From Roseiflexaceae bacterium UBA965 (lineage in GTDB: Bacteria; Chloroflexota; Chloroflexia; Chloroflexales; Roseiflexaceae), in the NCBI GenBank assembly GCA_002292925.1, contig DBCF01000251.1, forward strand, positions 6,433-29,579: a stretch of DNA of 23,147 bases, in the 5' to 3' direction. Shown piece after piece: positions 18,401-20,671 of the stretch. The notes beneath the pieces are model-generated. The model saw only the letters and a program-made list of their open reading frames with translations. It was not told the origin of the DNA and did not search any database. The number at the start of each line of letters is the position of its first letter. Position 1 is the first letter of the stretch. The position numbers and the translations under genes were made by a program.

Positions 18401-20266
18401 GCTACTACTGGCAAACGTGGTATCTTTGCCCCGTTGGATTTGACCTTCGGTGTCACCGGCAGGCCAGTCATATATCGCATTATTGGCGTACAACAGGGCG
18501 TCGTTACTTGGCCGCACTTGGAAGTCTACCAAGAGTGGTTTGACCGTTGTGGCCGTGTTGAGGATTTTGTAGGTATAGGGCGCCGCATCGGTATATACCG
18601 TGGCCCGACTGGTGTTGGGGGTCAAATCATATTGATCGCCTACCTTGTCGCCGTCATTGTCAAACGACAAAAAGTCGGGCACACCGTCGTTGTTGGTATC
18701 GTTACAATTACTCGTTGCCGCATCGAGTTTGGCACTACACTCTACGCCATCATTGGTGCCATCACTATTCGTATCAGCAACGAGTGGGTCTGTATAGAAT
18801 TTGTTGGTTGACCCAGGGTATTGGGTAAAGTTGGTTACTTCTACCGTGTCGCTGAGTAAATCGCCATCGGTATCGGCTTTGTTGGGATTGGTACCGAGCT
18901 GGACTTCGGCAAAGTCGTTGAGCCCATCGGCGTCTTTGTCGTCAACGAGCGGGTTTGTCCCCAACCGTACTTCATCATAATCACTCAGGCCATCACCATC
19001 GGTATCGGCTTTGGTTGGACTAGTGCCTTTGAGCGCTTCGTCGCTGTCTGATAGTTTGTCTTTGTCGGTATCGAGCTCGCCAGTCACTGCCCGACTGGTG
19101 CTGAGGCTCCGACTGGTGCTGGCATTCCCCATGACCGTACCACTACTGGTGCTGGTGCTGGCACTCGGTAAGGCAATGCTCGCCACTTGATTCAGCGGCG
19201 CAATCAGTGGATTGAATTGGGGTTGGCTTGCTTGGGTGACGCCGTCTGATGGTGGTGTGTTGGGGTCTTGTGGTACAGGAGTACTCACCGTGTTGTTGGC
19301 CGCCTGGCTCGGGGGTATATTACTAAACGGCTGAAACACCATCATCCCAAGCGCAAGCATGGTAATCGGCAAATACAACCGGCTCCGGAACCGCAGTACC
19401 AGTCCACCAATAATCCCCAGCGCCAAGAGTGCCAGCAGGCCAAACATCACGGTTTGAATGGTACCGCTCTCGGTACCCAGCATATTTCCGACAATCAACA
19501 GCGGATTATTAACCAGTTTTTGTAGGGCCAGACCAGTACGGGCATACGCAAAAAACGCCGTTTTGATGGTGGTGGTGGTGCTCCCCGATTGTTGATCGCC
19601 CGCCACCACAAAGCTCAGTTCCATCGCTTTGGGGAGCCCATCACTATCGATGCTGAGTTGGCCTTGACCCTTGGCCGCGCTGAATTGATTCGATTGCGCG
19701 AGGGCATACCATTCTTCGTTGTATTTGATGCCATGACTCGCATCGGCCTTGAGTAAGCGGGCAAAATGATCCGTAAATGCCGCCCCGTCAAAGCCAAATT
19801 GGTAATTGTTGGGGTCTTGGGCATTGCTTCGTGGATTGGTGACGCCCGCCAAATAACTCAACGTATTAATCATGCCCACGCTACTCGCAGCGCTGGTGCG
19901 TTGCCAGCCACTGCCCGCTTGGCGCATATAGGTAACACCCCGTTCGCGCCGTACCTCGAGCATGATGCCGTTGGCGTTGGCGACGGTGATTTGACTAGTT
20001 TGGGTTGATTCATTGATGTCACCACTAATCACAAACTGATCGTGCTGACTAGGGCGGGCATAATTGGTGATTCGGGGCTCGTAATTGCGGATTTGGTCTA
20101 TCTCGCTCCGGAATTGATATTGACCACTTAATTTGGCGATTTCTTGGGCGGTTTTTATCCGTTGCAATGGTGATGAATTATGCAATGCGGTAACACCGAG
20201 ATACCCAATGATACTCACTAATGTTATACAAGTGATTATCATGAGTGCATATGTACGGTAGCGCAT
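482..20266 (-). CDS. Giant modular exported protein (6594 aa) with LamG, discoidin, TSP3, P-domain and RCC1 modules
   Basis: A single open frame of 19.8 kb with no frameshift, about 690 kDa by length. I chose the ATG at 20266 because AAAGGA lies six bases upstream and it begins directly with a signal-anchor (MRYR, then hydrophobic residues 5-25). A TTG 29 codons upstream has no ribosome site and lies inside a palindrome. Approximate domain order by residue: TM1 5-25, LolA/LppX-like 45-250, TM2 270-289, signal-peptide-like segment 295-322, TSP3 block 398-548, unrecognised 550-1150, hydrophobic module 1155-1317, TSP3 block 1579-1710, LamG array 1778-4390, propeller 4530-4875, Ig-like/CBM9-like/DUF11-like 4900-5830, P-domain 5877-6018, Ig-like 6026-6190, RCC1 6266-6483, Fn3-like tail and YYLPFI 6572-6577. 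No enzyme domain was recognised. The likely role is cell-surface binding or adhesion. The domain families are established; the function is inferred. It is co-transcribed with the downstream glycine-rich gene. Confidence 0.93.
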   Translation of the reverse strand: MRYRTYALMIITCITLVSIIGYLGVTALHNSSPLQRIKTAQEIAKLSGQYQFRSEIDQIRNYEPRITNYARPSQHDQFVISGDINESTQTSQITVANANGIMLEVRRERGVTYMRQAGSGWQRTSAASSVGMINTLSYLAGVTNPRSNAQDPNNYQFGFDGAAFTDHFARLLKADASHGIKYNEEWYALAQSNQFSAAKGQGQLSIDSDGLPKAMELSFVVAGDQQSGSTTTTIKTAFFAYARTGLALQKLVNNPLLIVGNMLGTESGTIQTVMFGLLALLALGIIGGLVLRFRSRLYLPITMLALGMMVFQPFSNIPPSQAANNTVSTPVPQDPNTPPSDGVTQASQPQFNPLIAPLNQVASIALPSASTSTSSGTVMGNASTSRSLSTSRAVTGELDTDKDKLSDSDEALKGTSPTKADTDGDGLSDYDEVRLGTNPLVDDKDADGLNDFAEVQLGTNPNKADTDGDLLSDTVEVTNFTQYPGSTNKFYTDPLVADTNSDGTNDGVECSAKLDAATSNCNDTNNDGVPDFLSFDNDGDKVGDQYDLTPNTSRATVYTDAAPYTYKILNTATTVKPLLVDFQVRPSNDALLYANNAIYDWPAGDTEGQIQRGKDTTFASSSLFNSTDATASNGDMRLTAMLEIRIPISSGNYGNLPTATCPSTITNTIKLNASDNNSCVDTSKTKPFALNVGWSSDSQGKVKSNEVTVSMPLNPNYDASGSIIGYAGTMYYATGPKGWLSDHQMRMQWVISAIQDNCPKDKPDCTTSERVDATTVLQNYYGDWNLIGMSATESSGVKAVVIAEDSTKADVTDASKRRLAINQLSDLLNDGFVSFPFLSIDGTDTTKSIPILFDNTKNSTNATTTSYGINKQATLVKTFNYATSYDIFKLSGSEIPTMLDDALCRKDGKAANCSTSSTLRSKCDNNNTTVACRPAVIVLTENTDRTANMGSGNNIDFSGIENTVTRVKTGMLFKIKAGKWQQAESDDLANEFVAIQQGQPVTTNPSPTSMTDTEWNALQQQLILARITSFSNPESNAYPATLAASLLTGITQKTFAYSPINDWGNANTDIYSKFQKTINTIFTKLREDSAARIEKTGTYATISAAGMGTITSGLIKQANVLGAARFSMDLVIDKIGNPTDLAKYRGSGSVARAGSAMNYIGTALLIAGTITAATGVDPEITKAINISGQAALTTSALIGLVSAVKVYNAAKAATGGIKAASTAVSTAANAAKTASKAAKGLAVAGAVIGIAITVVFGIMAAVNAEYGWQKANAISSMIGTTLAIVFVLVLSSIPIVGQVIGAVIAVLDVIAALACSALSEKEQRSTAGKWLCGGITGILANLFTPYASNIVVDPDDAWSHYMKVDSTNDTSLSTPTSGFRVGNGITSGLKVTDYIERMPFPSTWMALPYFWQWNNQDTREASFNYALGTTQTNMAYSISTGSQLGSWQANSWCDINKPDCMYYSDGAKTYTYRKSITVNATLPFTQAGINVTMPDLYLSTTFKVPQQTCVIVGWFFVPIPACWIETHTANPKYININEDSKTKYDIFPTTINEFIALRSKENGYTFSWADDTATPSFPKFKDADNDGLSNELEIKNNTRDDTSDTDGDGVADNREVANGTLANIKDSDNDGLDDSQEIVYGTNSLMPDSDGDGLLDSEEVVHMDSTGKVVGGWDVTYAIINGVPQVTWTGSNPNSADGDNDGIIDLREKVLGWSPYAKNSGDILSVAGSAREALQALFQVGFESKSAAGFSSSGIAASNVACVVNCPTVDTTARTSNSSLVFNGSQSLNAGAGLQSNFDSQFTVATWIKPSGNTTQTIFNQAGQLGVFRTATGNIRVRIATVRGVFDYASTAIASANVWSHVAITFSNQVLVVYINGVEQSRSNVPGRLTDLDRANNNFTIAPAVVIAEAKRYCFWFFGCFTVRGESAGAYTGGLDDVAVFQVGLRAQEIQQLKDGFITNGNDLIVRPGDRIITSVNATNKLLGRSMQGYTTVSGVSSANGFQSEQLTETSLAAAASTSFDGEIELPGQINYATTPSSYANSCVFGATELCLKFDETTTTIPMKFNDLSGNNRMVTNNQITCATTAACPVFNSTDNSWKFVTTTNLQTSVTVGNNISNHDFSIAAWVRPEGQSVSLRTIANSTNTNAVLQVALNLERPQFTVGNNVLIADNALPLEQWSHVVFVMAAQTRQIYVNGILVKRDNTPIAYPGSYGALRIGKDASTNSLAGSLRDLQINSLALTQRQITSLANTCEDPSLIACIPRNGSNTTDYSSFGINQAVALQAGPSGFSYKLPEGYAALLTEQNFTIIGKVIVTSNTQTILQTGTAIGTGNSLKLWVNGGVATLTIGTKTVTTAGVLATNVPYVIAARYQSGVLSLSVQSVSGQSIQTKSNQISGPALLQGQEPLSIQQNTGIQVSKLRIYRVAVSDTTIAAVARYVLLGTLGVALNQAPVSDQLRVNVDARTKIIVTDPDFERSPLPTGNCTTSSIVICLPFTVADARFNSPMSGATASQSSLYSATYPAANAIDGNSATFNHTGNEFIFGPWLQIDLGSSKSIDTVTITNRADCCPERLRGAVLFLSDTPLPNLTSLAILKTKALTWRNIACNDQSASCVTNGTVMPVTFPAGTKARYLLVQNPSFIEPGFNSGVNSLHIAELTINPGVLTPCDKTNSCPVIDGGATFTAGKRLSLSNTVSKATFDKQHAFTVMAWVRLNSVSGDHIILADKIGHKTPVKLLVQNGKVILDYPNSKITSVQTLVANRWYHLAFSYGGMYEGIYINGVFDKELSSMPFPVTPDEPREMSIGANSDGTASLDGTMSNFQVHNVPLNATKINNDAAISPASELRFALNEPTGSDAFSDIQNTAMTLECVSDCPISGMPGRDDRAVHFDGNQPLRLSTASQNYISFVASKDYTMSMWVRPSKYNTWLVGGDANNQLARVGISVDGKLSFERAYQRCGRICALVSPTTPLLSSGVLPLNMWSHVLVSVVNGTEYVSINGTITSRGTPEYINTGLVSASNALTIGEEFAGDIDEVFITALGTSLQSDVSAQMKRSPNWNLTFEDTISMNRISVTDGVTSTAQIDAVSLPNDVPGRAGIQRFQYAASCNLPEIVGAECPIGNTVGMAGIANLFNGKTTMLQVANGTTLMDEIKAGGSVQMMVKPDVTTGTQTLLHYGNNTGTTAFQVQLVNGKIQVSFGARTFTATSAIPPAWNQISFSFGPGGVKYFQNGTPDTTIVESWTGAVTEFTTNSAYKLRIGGKLSGTTFSEMFKGGIDDITFTPSAVQDAKIFQIARSQFSQAVTKATVASVTIDAEVPTVSITNPTYVARLPNQFIIKTSDESSYVTRVTANITSTRSATGTVLTTPRTFEINAPACIDAVNGSAYCPTFAVSTNTTIPVEGKYGLQAYAYDAVANMGASSALILVDTTPPTASLIRPSGVYTITRAINQTIPKITLNLSASDPVLANSGNALGSGVAQVSVNIKDASGRTINKIPVPAKLHNGQWVAKISLPFSNPSGFYQIGAILSDKVGNTSSEIMVANATNMIEVDGTAPHDTINYPSPYSTDQYFVSNQAISGRISDYGDGRSPIQQGLRVRLDFEAPDGAQAFDNRADNRYNSSCSVCPVIAVDSVDTSRRVARFNVDAPGQSLTIANAATVLTGTFSIAFMVKISDVGTILSTGIASNPRLRIKADKAGTTFKVTAQRGTTSVVTPSTLTSNTWYYFIYSEYRNGTVPTISLAYGTDLAKMQSTPATSTFTKAVATAPLPPTQSDIVLGAMQSSALSTAKEDFFKGSLDDIIVTPFPLTPLDLIGKPVSLGSGVAQHYTRLAIDEDGFTTTDGLAPLADFYMPMNQADLPVVDAINGVRSTRCVADKTIVPQTCPAIGAGFASNAVQLNRSSDGLATDYTLQTSATTARSIALRVRINAAAQTGVIAWAQAVSGTNSLALQVRYQQETKRLAVTINDQTAILLTAAESGVIISDNNWHAVVITSQGNSTDEQVKVYVDGNLVISKTIVGHWNNAVLGMGALTGVRAYSGIIGSTTAAKNTLVDDLAVFTTALTSANVNDYTFGYSTVYHETFDDANAGINATTRDESPYQQPSTITSVDPNLTRVIGTVGTAAIAFDGNDEIVHRDDNLLTFADYNQPWSVSAWVTPQTSGSTATIVKGMFNGYAYELSLNAGKPRFTMAGIVLQSNSQVSTSSASHIVISSTGSTATMVVNGTSVASIATSVGSPALNRNATTIPFTTKSQSAVDSYVANNAYDGNLDTYAQVPNMREPFWRAINSNNTPINQITIYSRVAGQSLYNFIVEIFNTAGVVQWSQTIPGTVSDHITIPVPNGISGAQVRIRATGIRSLTINEVQISQLPTITIGTGFRGIIDDVRVYRRALNSDDITRLRAMAWQASTLTQRIDGYSWQRSQVSNIEVNASIQSMAQDNNGNSQVTIGETPLWNGNIDTQAPRVVASNTNGNYSVSVTDRNLDTTQINTPCGAKMTLQEQKPSSLWFLQHMSVFDGTYNIPTNVTGSCTLSDSPEIVRTNSQVISATTALAYGLRYAYIGGNNQLSTVDVRSGRSMLLRSTTVPGTITQMMVNESRKKLYVISMANALTTLQVFDIFTTPTNPILLGTLPIELPLGTTISELGITSGANNADTFAILGDSSTPQNLISINVSDPRNPIRAAVTVGSPQPGYDLAAKNNIVVTANGDAGVVIYLIDSSGGLDAVTQYMPDGYSHRVFMFGSNLYIVTDDEPYDGTIAPVTANTVRTIPLIDSVSDGTATLTALISERNSYMHTSPQSDDNVSWYRINDVAMYSANELLLLSNDINSGGNQRISLINTAGNQALLEADNQINQTTPLRIASNSQSIVTLTQQNGQTNAMGYQVSDARLATSACDLRSNCTDVPSAITTVRTLGQIPPTQPSIQLINQADYYSTSSQLLLVRAEAPAGINGLAIFANNTQVATFPISGTPQFVENTFELNLPSGTYTITATLTDNDVSTTTSAVMNTVVDLTAPQIGLLDPVIGVTQLVNELYLIRMVITDDVGLDNLQIINKLTNAYIPYTRKNQGNSTLITATYNRRATDAQGVPIRIIANDLAGHNTSLDYTVIFDTTAPIASDLVVNAKLNGTVVALAPEQLISNSSTADLNVAWSKISDISNIVLNQLEYTVKNLSGSTAYSITLPTSGFTMPAGKFSPLTTAEASRLTFGQRLRDILGNEALTPLSSIYVDAPATPDYTMMDDDEPTYRGFVNNGCAALGEDRRPTNVGIQRFATTWDAQALRFNWQGADWDSDGNLFIYLDTIAGGTVKAYRPDNYTQTITDSVTLGESYITLPVNMAARTIGGSSSLASYVNSFQSGLRQSPQGTRASVVQGADYVIHIENRTTATILRWDGSDWIDDGVVPNYRFADEMGIKQTDIQALFSQIGYVAGQPLGVIAFATTPDKFLPWSTFPGTNPVRIDPTGKITITPMLNGYGWSNAAAGVCPNSTVLNPDTTRVIASLTSMPNGVMNRAMADNFANTDPDAISEIVSETSELCSQLVDNSWCTTVNQYDTVSNTGSAFLDTLSSALATEQDPLVGNNSVVTYTLSIQNPTNKPTRTMYGIVQTYGGIWLTDGNSSGTPPVAIIGGGIYDYHSVSISGIRDYHLIKFNPIPANSTVSFTLNSKIDANKAQASATDRRNTAAVAKLEVRLTDDGTSTNINQARTIEWLNAAVAIDSNAPSQIVADNQAIVKPGAMTYTGSVSDDSEVTAVYLQYTTNNAGTTQQLNCGPAVAGRWSCPLTINPNVTTVQYRLRASDKYNQQSPWSAWYGSVVDTTPPQFAFSDQTNAILAASYVGGSIINLTGVVSDTASEAQIKVCDENAALCDYGTTTNPVINQSVITNTLISGTQVTAQPCDITDRGDYTALPIQINGAAQQRVSNVEVEALIYSQAAQELNLWLQSPSGTFTPLLTSSRNSTVNIHPRFSDSAIADTTSLTSTVDMGGSATEVKPDGSLALFGGEPMNGTWQLLACDRNENTTLSTIYSWSLTLTSAGTSVSTNSPWSYTVKDTAEQDNVLRTLKLWSIDSTNNASSWRTITLNIDTVAPSLTINQQVTSLLPDGQATVFQGTASEGGALNNVSANIYDATKLVRALNVELQQTTSQELARWNYVLGRSISAYTWQLPIDASTLDSGEYQVQFVAVDAAGNQRISDAYPLSIAAITVPSLSNIGSPASHRTDAALLKYDVNTGSGPSSVVATISLDSDVTAPITSTTLMMWNSSGITDTVAQNQITTTLQSTLFSQLEMNNHLAATLDTNNVLTTWALKNTNTIALTTPISNVVQIAMGDSSNQHLLTLSSSGVITDYKPGNIVQTVPISDTAVAIAAGTTHNLAILKSGTLFAWGTNDYGETTIPISATMGVGQIAAGNGFSLALKSDGRVIGWGANNLNQITIPISATVGVSQIAAGDNHAIALRADGVVVAWGDNSVGQTTIPISATNVIYIAANANSSAAITRDGLVLVWGATRSVSGCCPGTSSIALNSTQIMTNQMDSTQTQTISQPASLAPLTVQNRFNGLLPGRRYRYTLVVTNEKGNARYSGVFDTNLHYDQYYLPFITNTDADGVDPVNTTSGK
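572..744 (-). other. C-terminal Fn3-like segment of the giant protein, leading to the YYLPFI tail
   Basis: About residues 6510-6566. The segment contains GLLPGRRYRYTLVVTNEKG, which fits the F-G region of a fibronectin type III-like or Ig-like fold. It is followed by HYDQYYLPFI at about 6568-6577 and 17 residues that include DADGVDP. Many secreted Chloroflexota proteins end in a YLPxI/V-type motif, so the tail supports both export and the phylum. Whether it acts as a sorting signal is not known to me. Confidence 0.45.
815..1471 (-). repeat. RCC1-type short repeats (about six blades)
   Basis: About residues 6266-6483 consist of repeats of 38-40 residues with the pattern ISAT..V.QIAAG..H..AL..DG.V..WG.N..GQTTIP. 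Three consecutive copies have an exact 120-bp period at the DNA level: the marker GGTGGCACT recurs at 887, 1007 and 1127. Two or three upstream copies are more degenerate. This matches the short RCC1 repeat (RCC1_2 type), which builds a beta-propeller. Canonical RCC1 repeats are longer, about 50-60 residues. Six or seven blades would close a propeller that presents binding loops. Confidence 0.8.
1700..2190 (-). other. Ig-like/bacterial adhesin-type region
   Basis: About residues 6026-6190. Motifs such as TLNIDTVAPSLTI and STLDSGEYQVQFVAVDAAGN are typical of bacterial Ig-like domains, where an IDTxAP linker joins repeats and DxAGN ends a strand. It acts as a spacer and binding stalk between the P-domain and the RCC1 propeller. 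Confidence 0.6.
2212..2638 (-). other. Proprotein-convertase P-domain in the giant protein
   Basis: About residues 5877-6018. The hallmarks appear in order: TALPIQINGAAQQRVSNVEV, then ELNLWLQSPSGTFTPL, then LALFGGEPMNGTWQLLACD, then YSWSLTLTSAG. This is the jelly-roll P-domain that usually follows subtilisin-type proteases. No protease domain was recognised beside it, so here it probably serves as a stabilising or binding module. Confidence 0.8.
2640..5640 (-). other. Ig-like, CBM9-like and DUF11-like region
   Basis: About residues 4876-5875. Residues near 4902-5220 and 5716-5832 are Ig-like, with linkers such as VVDLTAPQI, VIFDTTAPI and SVVDTTPPQF. Residues near 5219-5455 contain TTWDAQALRFNWQGADWDSDGNLF with YLDT and ILRWDGSDWIDDG, which resembles a CBM9/DOMON-like beta-sandwich that binds glycans or haem. 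Residues near 5539-5682 (VVTYTLSIQNPTNKPT) resemble the DUF11 conserved-repeat fold. All are extracellular beta modules. The Ig calls are firm; the CBM9-like and DUF11-like calls are tentative. Confidence 0.5.
5640..6680 (-). other. Beta-propeller region (LVIVD-like)
   Basis: About residues 4530-4876. The repeats have the form of a strand, a DV/NV.DP..P element and a value. Examples are LQVFDIFTTPTNPILLGTL, LISINVSDPRNPIRAAVTV and FMFGSNLYIVTDDEPYDG. This matches the LVIVD/YVTN type of propeller found in secreted bacterial proteins. The blade number was not resolved by eye. It is a probable protein-protein or ligand-binding scaffold. Confidence 0.55.
7090..14935 (-). other. Array of about nine LamG/concanavalin-like domains, two with nested discoidin domains
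   Basis: About residues 1778-4390. LamG-like units lie near residues 1778-1950, 2045-2250, 2284-2437, 2486-2833, 2839-3056, 3102-3299, 3641-3796, 3842-4072 and 4112-4392, with Ig-like domains at 3307-3619. Each unit shows parts of the family pattern: FT.A.W.....(N)VWSHVAITF, then VYINGV, then a glycine strand followed by GGLDDVAVF or GIIDDVRVYRRAL. Most units are preceded by a Cys-x-Cys-Pro pair. Discoidin-like (F5/8C) domains interrupt the fourth and ninth units. LamG modules typically bind glycans or proteins, often with Ca2+. No hydrolase residues were recognised. Confidence 0.8.
15135..15532 (-). repeat. TSP3-like calcium-binding repeats, block 2
   Basis: About residues 1579-1710. There are five Asp-rich copies of the form DxDxDGLxDxxE: DADNDGLSNELE, DTDGDGVADNRE, DSDNDGLDDSQE, DSDGDGLLDSEE and DGDNDGIIDLRE. 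The fifth is separated from the others by an insert of about 40 residues. Such motifs bind Ca2+ and stiffen extracellular proteins. The block separates the hydrophobic half from the LamG array. Confidence 0.85.
16315..16805 (-). other. Ala/Gly-rich hydrophobic module with four membrane-like segments
   Basis: About residues 1155-1317. Hydrophobic stretches are NYIGTALLIAGTITAATGV (1157-1175), AALTTSALIGLVSAVKV (1190-1206), GLAVAGAVIGIAITVVFGIM (1238-1257), and a long 40-residue stretch (1276-1317) that includes LAIVFVLVLSSIPIVGQVIG. Between the second and third is a Lys/Ala amphipathic helix rich in AAK. The module has no recognised family. It could be transmembrane, or a pore- or translocation-like hairpin region in an otherwise exported protein. 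Confidence 0.65.
16810..18620 (-). other. Unrecognised 600-residue region of the giant protein
   Basis: About residues 550-1150, between the first TSP3 block and the hydrophobic module. It is mixed alpha/beta in character, with several cysteines (for example CPKDKPDC, LCRKDGKAANC, SKCDNNNTTVAC) and a helical C-terminal part (near 1050-1130, FQKTINTIFTKLREDSAARI). I could not assign it to any family. Its position in front of the hydrophobic module suggests it works with it. Confidence 0.5.
18622..19073 (-). repeat. TSP3-like calcium-binding repeats, block 1
   Basis: About residues 398-548. There are seven Asp-rich motifs: DTDKDKLSDSDE, DTDGDGLSDYDE, DKDADGLNDFAE, DTDGDLLSDTVE, DTNSDGTNDGVE, DTNNDGVPDFLS and DNDGDKVGDQYD. 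The first four are joined by the usual LGTNP linker. Such repeats need extracellular Ca2+ and imply that this part of the protein is outside the membrane. Confidence 0.88.
19295..20266 (-). other. N-terminal membrane module: signal-anchor, LolA/LppX-like domain, TM2 and signal-peptide-like segment
   Basis: MRYR followed by hydrophobic residues 5-25 gives an N-in signal anchor. Residues about 45-250 (LSGQYQFRSEIDQI, FVISGDIN, VTYMRQAGSGWQR) look like the LolA/LppX lipoprotein-carrier fold, by pattern only. TM2 is at about 270-289 (FGLLALLALGIIGGLVL), followed by the positive loop RFRSR and a hydrophobic stretch that ends in FSNIPPSQA-A, a plausible signal peptidase I site after Ala322. The positive-inside rule puts the LolA-like domain and everything after residue 313 outside. 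Confidence 0.6.
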
Positions 20267-20272
20267 AGTAAG

Positions 20273-20278
20273 TCCTTT
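20273..20278 (-). promoter_or_regulatory. Ribosome binding site of the giant gene
   Basis: The minus strand reads AAAGGA six bases before the ATG at 20266. It decides the start against the TTG 29 codons further upstream, which has no such site. Confidence 0.75.
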
Positions 20279-20343
20279 GATGGATGAGCATAAATATAAG
20301 TAGTTACAGCATATACTTTTTAATTGGTTTTGTATTGATTTTT

Positions 20344-20362
20344 TTAGTCGCAAAACGACTAA
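20344..20362. promoter_or_regulatory. Palindrome 1, candidate operator (giant-gene side)
   Basis: A perfect 7-bp inverted repeat, TTAGTCG-CAAAA-CGACTAA, lies 78 bases upstream of the giant gene's start. Its core GTCGCAAAACGAC recurs with one change at 20549-20561. It may be a repressor or activator site or, if transcribed, a leader hairpin. Confidence 0.5.
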
Positions 20363-20379
20363 TATCTATTTTTTAGATA
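20363..20379. repeat. Second inverted repeat abutting palindrome 1
   Basis: TATCTA-TTTTT-TAGATA is a 6-bp stem with a 5-base spacer. It directly follows palindrome 1, with centres 18 bp apart. It is AT-only apart from one pair per arm and could arise by chance in this AT-rich stretch. Confidence 0.35.
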
Positions 20380-20547
20380 ATTTATTGTACGTTTGTTCGT
20401 GGATATACGATCAACTCAGTCAATTATTACTATTTTTTATGGAAAACACGTAGTGCGCTGACGTGAATTGGCCGGAGATAGGCTCGTTCGGTTGCGCAGG
20501 TTTCGTGTGACCACTTCGTGGCAGGCTGTTGGGTGTCAGTAGATTTA

Positions 20548-20562
20548 CGTCGAAAAACGACG
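20548..20562. promoter_or_regulatory. Palindrome 2, candidate operator (ATPase side)
   Basis: CGTCG-AAAAA-CGACG is a perfect 5-bp inverted repeat. Its core GTCGAAAAACGAC matches palindrome 1 at 12 of 13 bases. It lies 109 bases upstream of the ATPase start and just before a weak promoter-like pair. Confidence 0.5.
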
Positions 20563-20573
20563 GAAAAATATGG

Positions 20574-20601
20574 TTATTTGTAGGAGGTAACTCGTTATAC
20601 T
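20574..20601 (+). promoter_or_regulatory. Weak promoter-like pair for the ATPase gene
   Basis: TATACT at 20596-20601 is a fair -10 match, with TTATTT at 20574-20579 as a poor -35, 16 bases apart. This leaves a leader of about 60 bases before the ATG. It is the best candidate I could see but is close to chance level. Confidence 0.2.
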
Positions 20602-20662
20602 GTACATAGAAGCTGTAATTACCCCCCTTGATATATGTTATGTCGCACCTGCTTGTCATGTT

Positions 20663-20666
20663 GAGG
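20663..20666 (+). promoter_or_regulatory. Ribosome binding site of the ATPase gene
   Basis: GAGG lies five bases before the ATG at 20672. An in-frame TAA lies upstream at 20588 with no ATG, GTG or TTG between, so this ATG is the only usual start. Confidence 0.6.
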
Positions 20667-20671
20667 CTATT

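Larger units (their letters stand above)
20267..20671. other. Divergent intergenic region with two matching palindromes
   Basis: A 405-bp gene-free stretch between the starts of the giant gene and the ATPase gene. The half near the giant gene (20280-20440) is AT-rich; the middle (20450-20530) is near 55% GC. It holds three small inverted repeats, ribosome sites at both edges, and one weak promoter-like pair for the ATPase gene. I saw no tRNA, terminator or convincing gene. No clear -35/-10 pair was found for the giant gene. Confidence 0.8.

Noticed and set aside
20267..20353. Alternative TTG start of the giant gene at 20353, adding 29 residues
   Set aside because: No ribosome binding site precedes it, it lies inside palindrome 1, and it would put a cysteine-rich polar stretch before the signal-anchor. 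The ATG at 20266 has AAAGGA six bases upstream and begins directly with the anchor.
20384..20414. TTGATC and TACAAT on the minus strand as a promoter for the giant gene
   Set aside because: The spacer is 19 bases and both boxes are imperfect, so it is too weak to call in an AT-rich stretch.
20511..20521. CCAC-TTC-GTGG inverted repeat in the intergenic region
   Set aside because: It has only four base pairs, no T-run and no second copy, so it is likely chance.
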